Source of the DNA: Candidatus Pacearchaeota archaeon
Lineage (GTDB): Archaea > Nanobdellota > Nanobdellia > Pacearchaeales > GW2011-AR1
NCBI GenBank assembly: GCA_003554465.1
Contig: PWGL01000051.1
Span: forward strand, 1 to 12,525
Direction: 5' to 3'
Length of the DNA stretch: 12,525 nt
In this document: positions 1 through 7,613 of the stretch, one piece after another
How the letters are laid out: every line of letters begins with the position of its first letter
Position numbering within the stretch: position 1 is the first letter of the stretch
Notes under the pieces: generated by a model
The model's database searches: none
What the model was told of the DNA's origin: nothing
The model's input: the letters and a program-made list of their open reading frames with translations, nothing else
Position numbers and translations under genes: made by a program

Positions 1-2204
1 GTCTCAATAGAGGAGATGTTATTTCTATTAATGGTAATAGGGAAACAGTTGCTATTGTAGACAGGGCTTATCCTGCAGATATAGGTGAGAAAATAATCAG
101 GGTTGACGGTATAATCAGGAGAAATGCAAAGACTGGAATAGGGGAAATTGTAAACGTTAAAAAAGCGGATGTTAAAGAGGCGGATGAGGTCACTATTGCT
201 CCTAGCCAGAAAGGTGTTATGGTTAAAGGTAATCCTGAGGCACTCAAGCAAGGTTTATTGGGAAGAGCTGTTAATAAGGGGGATGTTGTTGTCCTTGGTG
301 GTGCTTCAAGAAGAAAAGATGTGATGTCAGATATGTCAGATATGGATTTATTTGGAGATATTTTTGCAGAGGCTTTTTCTAATTTTGGAGGTAGCTTTGG
401 TTTTTCTGGCCAACCTAAATTTATAATAGTATCTACGCAGCCATCAAAACCTTGTGTGGTAACAGAAAACACAACTGTTAAATTGAATTCAAAAGCGGTA
501 GAAGTTACAGATGAGAAGATACCTGAGGTAACTTATGAAGATATAGGGGGTTTAGATAGTGAAATTAAGAAGATAAGGGAGATGGTGGAGTTACCTCTTA
601 AACATCCGGAAATATTTGACAAATTAGGGGTTGAGCCTCCTAAAGGTGTCTTACTTCATGGACCTCCAGGAACTGGTAAGACATTACTGGCAAAGGCAGT
701 GGCAAATGAATCAGACTCCAACTTTATTTTGATTAACGGTCCAAGTCTTATGTCTAAATTTTATGGTGAGAGTGAGAAAAATTTAAGAAAGAAGTTCGAG
801 GAAGCGGAGAAAAATTCACCTTCTATAATATTTATTGATGAGATAGATGCTATAGCTTCTAAAAGGGAAGAGAGTCATGGAGAGGTTGAAAAGAGAGTAG
901 TTTCTCAGCTGTTAACTTTAATGGATGGTTTAGAGAGTAGGGGAAAGGTTGTGGTTATAGGTGCTACAAATCAGATGAATAGTATAGACGAAGCTCTGAG
1001 GAGACCTGGTAGATTTGACAGGGAAGTTTCAATAAATGTTCCGGATAAGAAAAATAGGGAAGATGTACTTAAGATTCACACTAGGGGTATGCCTTTAGAG
1101 AAAAGTGTAGATTTAAAAGATTTGGCCAGACATACTTATGGTTTTGTGGGTGCAGACCTTGCCTCTTTAACTAAAGAGGCAGCTATGAATGTTTTGAGAA
1201 AAGTGTTGCCTAAGATAAAGATGGATGAAGATGAAGAAATACCTCAGGAGGTTTTAGAAAATTTAAGGATTACTATGAAAGATTTTAAAGAGGCTTTAAA
1301 GAATGTAAGACCTTCAGCTATGAGGGAAGTTTTGGTTGAGACTCCTAGCGTTTTTTGGAGAGATATAGGGGGACTGAAAGGTATAAAGCAGGAGATTGAG
1401 GAGGCAGTTGAATGGCCTATGAAATACCCTAAGTCTTTTACAAATATTGGTGTTAAGCCACCTAGGGGCATACTGCTTTATGGGCCTCCAGGAACTGGTA
1501 AGACATTACTGGCAAAGGCAGTGGCAAATGAGTCAGAAGCTAATTTTATCCAGGTTAAAGGTCCTGAATTGCTATCTAAATGGGTGGGTGAGTCCGAGAA
1601 AGGTATAAGAAAAGTTTTTGAAAGGGCCAGACAGGTTGCGCCTTGTATTGTCTTTTTTGATGAGATAGATTCGCTGGCTACAAGAAGGACCAGTGGTGGT
1701 AGTGAGGGTGGTAGAGTTACGGAACAGGTTTTAAACCAGTTATTGGCAGAGATGGATGGTTTAGAAGAGTTACAAAATGTTACAGTTATAGGAGCTACAA
1801 ATAGCCCAGATATGTTAGATCCTGCGTTGTTAAGACCGGGAAGATTTGACAGAATTTTGGCTGTTGCACCCCCTGATCTTGAAGGTAGGAAAGCTATTTT
1901 TAATGTTCACACAAAAGATATGCCTTTGAATAAAAATGTGGATTTAAAGAACTTAGCAGAGAGAACAGAAGGTTATGTGGGAGCAGATATAGAATCTGTT
2001 TGCAGAGAGGCTGGACTTTTAGCATTAAGGGTAGATAAAAAAGTTAAAGAGGTCAAGAAAATTAATTTTGATAATGCTCTCGATAAAGTGATGCCTTCAG
2101 TAAGTAAGGATACTATGGAAAAATATAAGGAGATAGAGACTAATTACCTTAAATCTGCAAGGGCAGCATTACAGCAAGAGAAAGAAGCTAACTATTTAGG
2201 TTAA
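1..2204 (+). CDS. Cdc48/VAT-type AAA+ unfoldase, 5' partial
   Basis: ATP-driven hexameric unfoldase that remodels or extracts proteins and can feed the proteasome (family knowledge). The reading frame is open from base 3, so the gene starts upstream of the window and an internal ATG at 219 is not the start; about 733 codons are visible, near full family length. Order: Cdc48 N-domain (double-psi barrel then Nc part, visible residues 1-165), D1 ring with Walker A GPPGTGKT near residue 220, Walker B FIDEIDA and arginine fingers in RRPGRFD, then D2 with Walker A near 494, Walker B FFDEIDS and LRPGRFD. Pore loops are FYG (D1) and WVG (D2), the aromatic type expected of an active archaeal unfoldase. 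The Nc part carries a Met/Phe/Gly-rich insert of about 35 residues. The tail ends NYLG, without the HbYX proteasome-docking motif. It converges on the methionine aminopeptidase gene. Confidence 0.96.
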   Translation, partial: LNRGDVISINGNRETVAIVDRAYPADIGEKIIRVDGIIRRNAKTGIGEIVNVKKADVKEADEVTIAPSQKGVMVKGNPEALKQGLLGRAVNKGDVVVLGGASRRKDVMSDMSDMDLFGDIFAEAFSNFGGSFGFSGQPKFIIVSTQPSKPCVVTENTTVKLNSKAVEVTDEKIPEVTYEDIGGLDSEIKKIREMVELPLKHPEIFDKLGVEPPKGVLLHGPPGTGKTLLAKAVANESDSNFILINGPSLMSKFYGESEKNLRKKFEEAEKNSPSIIFIDEIDAIASKREESHGEVEKRVVSQLLTLMDGLESRGKVVVIGATNQMNSIDEALRRPGRFDREVSINVPDKKNREDVLKIHTRGMPLEKSVDLKDLARHTYGFVGADLASLTKEAAMNVLRKVLPKIKMDEDEEIPQEVLENLRITMKDFKEALKNVRPSAMREVLVETPSVFWRDIGGLKGIKQEIEEAVEWPMKYPKSFTNIGVKPPRGILLYGPPGTGKTLLAKAVANESEANFIQVKGPELLSKWVGESEKGIRKVFERARQVAPCIVFFDEIDSLATRRTSGGSEGGRVTEQVLNQLLAEMDGLEELQNVTVIGATNSPDMLDPALLRPGRFDRILAVAPPDLEGRKAIFNVHTKDMPLNKNVDLKNLAERTEGYVGADIESVCREAGLLALRVDKKVKEVKKINFDNALDKVMPSVSKDTMEKYKEIETNYLKSARAALQQEKEANYLG

Positions 2205-2227
2205 TTTATTTTTATTTTACTTATTTT
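2202..2227 (+). terminator. T-rich transcription end after the Cdc48 gene
   Basis: Directly after the stop codon the + strand runs through several T-tracts (TTTATTTTTATTTTAC and following). Archaeal RNA polymerase commonly terminates on such U-tracts without a hairpin. The 35-base gap separates two convergent genes, so a terminator is expected here. AT-rich composition makes this only moderately specific. Confidence 0.35.
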
Positions 2228-2239
2228 GAAGTTATATAT

Positions 2240-3136
2240 TTAACTTAAAATTTCTATGTTGTTTTTTAGACAAATTGTATGTTCTGACTGTGAAACTTTG
2301 CCGTGGTCTTTTTCAATTAATTGAGGAAATTGTTTTATTATTTCTTTTTGTTCAAATCTATTTAATGCAAATAGGGCCTTTTTTCCAAATTTTTTTACAA
2401 CCCATCTGCTGCAGAAAGGTAGTCCTTCATAATTTTCTATAAACTCTAAAATTTTTCTATTTAATCTGACGGGTTTTTTATTTTTTAATATATAAATTCC
2501 AGAGGGCTTTCCCTCATAAATACTACCTGCACCATTTGTTGAGAAAGGCTCTATAGCATAATATCCTTTTGGCAATTTCTTCTCGTTTCCGTCATCGTAA
2601 TTAGGGATATTTATCCCTGCATGAAGATTATATTTTTCTAACTTATGGCCTTGCAAATTCTTAATTGGGGAAAATCCGTAGCTTTCTATCTCTTTTTGTA
2701 TTTTTCTCCCTATAGTCTTTATGTTTTCATTTGCATTTTCTATTGCCTTTTTTAAAGCTGCATCAGTTGCCTTTATCAACTTTTTATTTTCCTCATTATC
2801 TTCTAGATCTATAGAAAAAGCTGTATCTGCTATATATCCATTAATATGGATCCCTATATCAATTTTCAATAATCCCTCTGCCTTTTCCTTACTGTCATGA
2901 CTTGGGGTATAGTGGGCTGCTATATCATCGACAGATAAATTTACGGGAAATGCGATCTTTCCCCCTAGCTCCTCAATTTTTGTTTCAATTTCATTAGCTA
3001 TTTCTAGCAAGGGTTTTCCTGGTTTTATGATTTTTTTAGAATACTCTTTAACTTTTTTTGCTACTTCTCCAGCTTTCTTATATTCCTCATACTCTCTATT
3101 GAAATATTCTTTATTTTTTATGTTTTCATGATTCAT
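2240..3136 (-). CDS. map: Methionine aminopeptidase, type II
   Basis: Removes the initiator methionine from nascent proteins in the cytoplasm, using a two-metal centre. All metal ligands expected for the archaeal type II enzyme are visible: D93 (KIDIG), D104 (IADTA), H164 (GHKLEKY), E196 (AIEPF) and E285 (SEHTI). The substrate-binding H75 is in AAHYTP and the second histidine in LHAG. At 298 residues it matches the archaeal length, and the type II insertion follows the LHAG segment. The ATG start lies 14 bases after the stop of the PUA-domain gene, with no Shine-Dalgarno motif in the gap, so it is the third gene of the NSUN-PUA-map operon and probably relies on transcription from the promoter before the methyltransferase. 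Grouping with an RNA methyltransferase suggests a translation-linked unit. Confidence 0.95.
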   Translation of the reverse strand: MNHENIKNKEYFNREYEEYKKAGEVAKKVKEYSKKIIKPGKPLLEIANEIETKIEELGGKIAFPVNLSVDDIAAHYTPSHDSKEKAEGLLKIDIGIHINGYIADTAFSIDLEDNEENKKLIKATDAALKKAIENANENIKTIGRKIQKEIESYGFSPIKNLQGHKLEKYNLHAGINIPNYDDGNEKKLPKGYYAIEPFSTNGAGSIYEGKPSGIYILKNKKPVRLNRKILEFIENYEGLPFCSRWVVKKFGKKALFALNRFEQKEIIKQFPQLIEKDHGKVSQSEHTICLKNNIEILS

Positions 3137-3150
3137 CTTTTTATTACACT

Positions 3151-3582
3151 CTAAACTCTTTTTGGAATTGTGTTATTAATTTCTTTACTAGATAATTTAT
3201 CACATCCAATGAGATCTTTTTTATGTCTTAATATATAATATCCTTTATCTTTATTAACTTTTATATTTTCCCCTTTCAAATATTTTTCTGCTTGCTTATC
3301 TGAAAGATCTATTATTTTTTTTATTGGTTTTATGATACTTGGAAAGTCAGGATTTAGTTTAATTCCGTCTTTTTCTTTAGTACCTATAGGTATACCTATC
3401 GATCCTATTTTTAATTCCTTAGAAATTGTTTTTATGTCTTCTTTATTCATAGCTCCTGACCAACTCCTTATTTCATTTCCAGATTTTATTAACATATATG
3501 GTAATTTAGATATGCCATAGTCTTTTTTCAAAGAGTTTAGGATTTCTTTCTCTTCTCCTTTAGATATAACTTTAATTTTCAT
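3151..3582 (-). CDS. PUA-domain RNA-binding protein (NOL1/NOP2-associated type)
   Basis: A 143-residue protein. The C-terminal half reads as a PUA domain: IGSIGIPIGT, then a region ending YYILRHKKDLIGCDKLSSKE followed by INNTIPKRV. The G[CY]-K-L then N-x-IPK ending is typical of PUA-like modules that accompany NOL1/NOP2/Sun methyltransferases. The N-terminal 55 residues look like a small pre-PUA domain. The start codon begins one base after the stop of the methyltransferase gene, implying translational coupling, and no Shine-Dalgarno motif is present. In many relatives this module is fused to the methyltransferase; here the enzyme (315 aa) lacks it, so the two proteins probably act together, with this one gripping the RNA. 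The domain call is from motif recognition; the partnership is inferred from context. Confidence 0.75.
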   Translation of the reverse strand: MKIKVISKGEEKEILNSLKKDYGISKLPYMLIKSGNEIRSWSGAMNKEDIKTISKELKIGSIGIPIGTKEKDGIKLNPDFPSIIKPIKKIIDLSDKQAEKYLKGENIKVNKDKGYYILRHKKDLIGCDKLSSKEINNTIPKRV

Positions 3583-3583
3583 T

Positions 3584-4531
3584 TTATATTTGTTTTTTTA
3601 ATTTTGCCAGGAAGAATCCGTCAGTATTGTTGTCCTGAGGGTATATTCTTTTGGCTTTTTTTAATTTATGACTATATCTTTTTCCCTTCCAATCTGTTAG
3701 TCCTGGTCTTGATTCTAGTGGTAACTCAATATCTTTTATTTCCAAGTCAAAATTTTTTATTAAGAAGTCTACCACCTCTTCATTTTCTTCCGGGCTATAT
3801 GTACATGTAGAATATAATATTTCTCCTCCTTTTTTTAAAAGACCTATAGATGAGGCAGCAATCTTCTTTTGTCTTTGTGAAAGCATATTTATCTTCTCTT
3901 CACTCCAAGATTCTATAGCTTTATAATCATCTCTAAATTTGCCTTCTCCACTACATGAAGGGTCTATCAATATTTTATCAAACCTCATCATTTTCTTTAA
4001 TTTTTTACATAGTTGTACTGCATCGTGTCTAAATACTATTGTGTTAGAGCAGCCCATTCTTGACAGATTTAAGTTTAATGTTTTAATCCTTAATGGTTTG
4101 TCGTCGTTTGCAATTATAACCCCTCTATTCTTCATGTTTTGACAGGCCTGAGTTGTTTTAGAACCAGGAGATGCAGTTAAATCTAGAAATAAGTCTGTGT
4201 TTGTAGGGTTTAGTGCTAGTATGGGCATCATCGATTCTAAACCTTGAGAATAATAATACCCTATTAAATGCTCTTTACTATTTCCTATATCTCCGGGATC
4301 TCTTTCATCTTTAATAATTATGGCTTCAGGGTAATTTTTAAAAGGTTGTTCAATTTTCCATCCTTTACTTTCTAACCTTTTTTGAAGTTTTTTAGAAGTT
4401 ATTTTTATTGTGTTACATCTAATAGCTTTTTTTGGGTTTTTTTGCAGAGAAGAAATGTATTTTTCAATATCTCCTTTATTGTATAACATTTTTCCCATTC
4501 TCTCCACAAATTTTTCAGGAAGTTCAGACAT
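3584..4531 (-). CDS. NOL1/NOP2/Sun-family RNA cytosine-C5 methyltransferase
   Basis: SAM-dependent enzyme that makes 5-methylcytosine in tRNA or rRNA. Visible features: an N-terminal RNA-recognition segment with RCNTIKIT (residues 38-45) and EHLIGYYYSQGLESM (87-101), motif I DLTASPGSKTTQ (117-128) for SAM binding, motif IV DPSCSGEG with C193, and motif VI YSTCTYSPEENE with the second cysteine C243. Both catalytic cysteines are present, so it should be active. Motif IV reads DPSC rather than the commoner DAPC; from memory, the NSUN5/Rcm1 rRNA group also has DPSC. The exact target, tRNA or rRNA, cannot be read from the sequence. It is the first gene of the three-gene operon with its own TATA box. 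Confidence 0.92.
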   Translation of the reverse strand: MSELPEKFVERMGKMLYNKGDIEKYISSLQKNPKKAIRCNTIKITSKKLQKRLESKGWKIEQPFKNYPEAIIIKDERDPGDIGNSKEHLIGYYYSQGLESMMPILALNPTNTDLFLDLTASPGSKTTQACQNMKNRGVIIANDDKPLRIKTLNLNLSRMGCSNTIVFRHDAVQLCKKLKKMMRFDKILIDPSCSGEGKFRDDYKAIESWSEEKINMLSQRQKKIAASSIGLLKKGGEILYSTCTYSPEENEEVVDFLIKNFDLEIKDIELPLESRPGLTDWKGKRYSHKLKKAKRIYPQDNNTDGFFLAKLKKQI

Positions 4532-4553
4532 TTTTTATACAGCTCAATAGAGG

Positions 4554-4560
4554 TTTTTAA
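4554..4560 (-). promoter_or_regulatory. TATA box for the methyltransferase operon
   Basis: On the minus strand this reads TTAAAAA, centred 26 bases before the ATG at 4531. That is the spacing expected if transcription begins at the start codon, giving a leaderless mRNA. Confidence 0.55.
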
Positions 4561-4592
4561 GTTCTCTCTCTCCAGTTTTAATATATTATAAA

Positions 4593-4985
4593 TTATTTTT
4601 TAGGGCTTTTTGAATACTTAATAGTCATTTTTAATATAGGTCTTTTTTTACCTATTTTTGTTTTATCCGGTGTTATCCATCCCGCATTTAAATCTAGATA
4701 ATTAGTTTCTTTTTCATGGTTGGAAAAAACCTGGTGATTTACTTCAAAATAATGGTATAGATTTTCTTTTTCTTGAGGTAGGCGACCTTTCAAATATTCT
4801 AAAATGTTTCTTGCCTCAACTTCTTTGCTAAATACATCTCTTTCTCCTTTCCCTTTAACATTACAATCTCTTTTGTCCAATTCTGCTAATATACTTTCAA
4901 TTTCTGAGGGCTGTATTTTTCTGTCTATCTTTTTTCTCCTTCTAGCAATTGCATTGACAATTTCTCTTAAAATTTTTGATTCCAT
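4593..4985 (-). CDS. Hypothetical basic protein, 130 aa
   Basis: I do not recognise this protein. It begins with a strongly basic helix (residues 1-22, with RRRKKIDRK), continues as a mostly helical, charged first half to about residue 70 (EVEARNILEYLKGRLP), and then a second half with aromatic/histidine content (YHYFEVNHQVF) ending in a lysine-rich tail. There is no signal peptide or membrane segment, so it is probably cytoplasmic, and the basic ends would suit nucleic-acid binding (inference). The ATG is supported by a TATA box 26 bases upstream. It lies 41 bases behind the polymerase gene on the same strand but with its own promoter, and 61 bases ahead of the methyltransferase, so its pathway cannot be assigned. 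Confidence 0.75.
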   Translation of the reverse strand: MESKILREIVNAIARRRKKIDRKIQPSEIESILAELDKRDCNVKGKGERDVFSKEVEARNILEYLKGRLPQEKENLYHYFEVNHQVFSNHEKETNYLDLNAGWITPDKTKIGKKRPILKMTIKYSKSPKK

Positions 4986-5006
4986 ATTTAAAATTACTAG
5001 AATTGA

Positions 5007-5016
5007 TTTATAAATA
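5007..5016 (-). promoter_or_regulatory. TATA box for the 130-aa protein gene
   Basis: The minus strand reads TATTTATAAA, centred 26 bases before the ATG at 4985. It is a near-ideal archaeal TATA box inside the 41-base gap behind the polymerase gene, and indicates an independent leaderless transcript. Confidence 0.65.
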
Positions 5017-5026
5017 TTGGCTATTT

Positions 5027-7456
5027 CTAGAATCCGGCTAATTTAGTCTGCTTTTTTCCCTCTAAAATCTCATCTTTATTTATTCCAAATACCTGGAATA
5101 TATTTTCCACAGAAGGTAGAATTTGTTTCTCTAAGTAATACTTAATGTCATATTTCCCCCCCTCTTCAGGCAATTTTGCCCTTTCTCTAACAAGGGCTTT
5201 CTCCTTACCTTCTGCCACATAATAACTAATTAAAGAGCCTTCTTTTATGGGCAGCCCTTTTTCTTTCATTTTTCTAGCTACTACTATATGGGGTGTTTTT
5301 GCCTTATACTCATCTAAAGATTTTTTTAATTGCGTTCTTATAATAAGCTTTTTTCTATCTATATCTCTATTTTCAATTTTTTTAATAGTCTTCCTGAGAA
5401 ACTTTAGGGCTTCTTTCTCGTTCCCATTTTCCAAAATTTTTTTTAGAACTGTATTTTGTGTTTCCCTAGCCAATTTACACCAATCTCTTCTTACAGTCTC
5501 AAATCCTCTTATTTTTAAATTTCCGTCTTTATCGATAAGGGCATATTTTTTTTTAGCCCCAAATTTTCCCGATCTTTTAGTTACCCATATTCCTCTTTTG
5601 AAAAATCCCTCAAGGTCTAGTTCCATAATTCCCGGAAGCTCCCTGTTCAATTTTCCAAGAAATTTCTTAGCATCTTTTTTCTTTTTATCTCCTAATGTGA
5701 TAGCTATAGCATCAGTATCTGAATAGATTACTTCATAACCTTCTTTCCTAGCTTTATTTATTATATCTTTGTTAAATTTTCTTACAAATGCTAATATTGA
5801 GTTCGAACATTCATAAGAGTAATATCTGGCTCCAAAATATGCTATATATCCGTGAATTGAAGCTGATAAAACTTTAAATGCATTACTTCTTGCCTTAGTT
5901 ATAGGGTTTGGATTTTCTTTATATTGTTTCTTATACTTTTTTCTTAAATCCATGATTTCTTCGGCTAGTTGCGGGAAAAAACCCGGTTTTTTATCAAAAT
6001 AGAACTCTTTCTTTTTGTTACCAAATTTTATTTTTGGAGATTTATAGGCATCTTTTTTCTTTTTATCTAGCAATGTCGATTTCGATATATTAAAAGAAAC
6101 TATTATTGAGGTGTGCATTGATGTGAAGTCAAATATACTTAAGTTTTCGTATAGGCCTGCATTTGGTTGTAAAACAAAAGCTCCCTCTGTTTTTGCTCTT
6201 GCCCTCCTCTTTTTTATAATTTCATGACTTGGTCTTTCTTCAGATATCTCGTTAAATTTATCAAGGTTATGGATAATATAATGCTCAACTAGTTTAGAGA
6301 ATGTATATCTTGTAGTTTCATATAGTTGTTCTTGTATTATTTTAGTTAGTTCTAACATGTCTGGCCAAGACTCTTGGAAAAGTTTCCATGTCAGGACAGA
6401 ATCTTGTAAATTATACTCAAAAAATTTTTCCCACTCTTTTTCTTTTAAGTCTTTTGTGGCTTTATGCATATGATCTATTTCTACTTTTTTCTCATCAAGA
6501 AGTTCTGAGGCTACATCATCTAGCGAGAGAGTTTCAGAGTCTAAATATTGTGAGTAAACTGTTTTTATAAACTTAAATAGATCTATATGGGTTAAACCAT
6601 TTATCCTGGATTTTTTGAACCTTCCTTTTGAAAATATTATTTTTCCTTCTCCCTGGCCAAATCTTAATTCTAAATTATTTTTCCTAGCTCTTGCTCTTAT
6701 ATATGGTAGGTCAAAGCCGTCAGAGAAATATCCTGTTATTATGTCGGGATTTATCTTATTAATATACTCTTCGAATTTTTTTAACATTTCTTTCTCATCT
6801 TTTAAACATTCCACATAATTTTTTGCGTTAGCACATTTTTTCCATGTCAACACTTTTTTAAAATCATCTGTGACTAGAGAGACCATCATTATTTTCCCCT
6901 TTCCTATATCAAATTCTTCAGTTTCAATGTCAAATGCTAAAACTTTGGGTTTAAAGTCTTCTTGTTTTTTCAGTTCCCTAACCTTATCTAATTCTATTAC
7001 TATGTCTGTATTTACAGATGCAGGCAAACCGTTCATGTCTTCATCATTTAGAGATTTCCCCTCAACATTATACCAAATTAAGGGCCTTATTTTTTTGTTT
7101 ATGATATATTTTGTTAGAAGAGGCAAGTCTTTTTCCTTAATTTTTACATTTTCGTTTTTATCTTTAATCTCTTTTGAGATATCTCCCCTATCTTTAAAAT
7201 CGCAATAAACTCTTATAGCTTTTACTTTTTTTCCTAAAAAATTCTTCTCTACTACTTCGGTTTTATCCACGCCTTCAATATCTTCAATATCTTTTTCCAT
7301 TTTTTCAGGATCTTCAGTTAATACATAGAAGTAATTTATCGGTTCGTCAATGACACAGCAAGATTTCCCTTTTTTTGTTTTACCAAAAATTCTCACGTAT
7401 GTCTTATTTTCAACTGATAAGTAATCATAATTGATAGGTATAAATTCAATTTCCAT
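5027..7456 (-). CDS. polB: Family B DNA polymerase (PolB), unusual motif A
   Basis: Replicative DNA polymerase with 3'-5' proofreading, 809 residues, near the archaeal norm. Order: N-terminal domain (1-165); exonuclease with Exo I FDIET (D176, E178), Exo II GYFSDGFDLPY (D249) and Exo III YNLQD (D352); palm/fingers with motif A DFTSMHTSII (D443), finger segment GFFPQL with R505, motif B from K528 to G536, motif C YSDTDA (D580, D582), then AKKKYALID and thumb. The C-terminus KQTKLAGF fits a PCNA-interacting (PIP) box, Q-x-x-L-x-x-F. All catalytic carboxylates are present. Odd points: the steric-gate tyrosine of SLYPSII is His448; in motif B, Asn and Tyr of KxxxNSxYG are Ala532 and His535; the Exo II Asn of YNGD is Phe244. 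No intein is seen, and unlike Nanoarchaeum the gene is not split. The ATG fits a TATA box 26 bases upstream. Confidence 0.95.
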   Translation of the reverse strand: MEIEFIPINYDYLSVENKTYVRIFGKTKKGKSCCVIDEPINYFYVLTEDPEKMEKDIEDIEGVDKTEVVEKNFLGKKVKAIRVYCDFKDRGDISKEIKDKNENVKIKEKDLPLLTKYIINKKIRPLIWYNVEGKSLNDEDMNGLPASVNTDIVIELDKVRELKKQEDFKPKVLAFDIETEEFDIGKGKIMMVSLVTDDFKKVLTWKKCANAKNYVECLKDEKEMLKKFEEYINKINPDIITGYFSDGFDLPYIRARARKNNLELRFGQGEGKIIFSKGRFKKSRINGLTHIDLFKFIKTVYSQYLDSETLSLDDVASELLDEKKVEIDHMHKATKDLKEKEWEKFFEYNLQDSVLTWKLFQESWPDMLELTKIIQEQLYETTRYTFSKLVEHYIIHNLDKFNEISEERPSHEIIKKRRARAKTEGAFVLQPNAGLYENLSIFDFTSMHTSIIVSFNISKSTLLDKKKKDAYKSPKIKFGNKKKEFYFDKKPGFFPQLAEEIMDLRKKYKKQYKENPNPITKARSNAFKVLSASIHGYIAYFGARYYSYECSNSILAFVRKFNKDIINKARKEGYEVIYSDTDAIAITLGDKKKKDAKKFLGKLNRELPGIMELDLEGFFKRGIWVTKRSGKFGAKKKYALIDKDGNLKIRGFETVRRDWCKLARETQNTVLKKILENGNEKEALKFLRKTIKKIENRDIDRKKLIIRTQLKKSLDEYKAKTPHIVVARKMKEKGLPIKEGSLISYYVAEGKEKALVRERAKLPEEGGKYDIKYYLEKQILPSVENIFQVFGINKDEILEGKKQTKLAGF

Positions 7457-7478
7457 AATTACAATTGGTAAGACAGTT

Positions 7479-7486
7479 ATTTAAAT
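7479..7486 (-). promoter_or_regulatory. TATA box of the polB promoter
   Basis: The palindromic ATTTAAAT is centred 26-27 bases before the polB ATG at 7456, with GCTAAA just upstream as a likely TFB-recognition element. It predicts a leaderless polB mRNA. Confidence 0.6.
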
Positions 7487-7569
7487 TTTAGCAAGTAATC
7501 ACTTTAGTTTAAATACCAAAAAATATAGCTAAAATATAACTATAATTAATTGTTATTCTGCAGTAGTTA

Positions 7570-7596
7570 AAAATAGTAAGATTTATAAACTATTTT
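7570..7596. repeat. 8-bp inverted repeat around a TATA box, possible operator
   Basis: AAAATAGT (7570-7577) and its exact complement ACTATTTT (7589-7596) flank an 11-base spacer that contains the TATA box of the 173-aa gene. A dimeric repressor bound here would block TBP/TFB, so this is a reasonable operator candidate. The low GC content raises the chance of coincidence. Confidence 0.3.
7582..7588 (+). promoter_or_regulatory. TATA box for the 173-aa protein gene
   Basis: TTTATAA is centred 29 bases before the ATG at 7614. This supports that start codon and a leaderless or nearly leaderless mRNA. It may also drive the FEN1 gene by read-through. Confidence 0.6.
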
Positions 7597-7613
7597 CTGC
7601 TATTTTTATTAAG

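Noticed and set aside
219..2204. Cdc48 gene starting at the ATG at 219
   Set aside because: The frame is open back to base 3 and encodes the first half of the Cdc48 N-domain, so this ATG is internal.
5247..5726. Plus-strand open frame of 159 codons inside polB
   Set aside because: It is a Phe/Ser/Leu-rich antisense shadow of a lysine-rich coding region; polB is unambiguous on the other strand.
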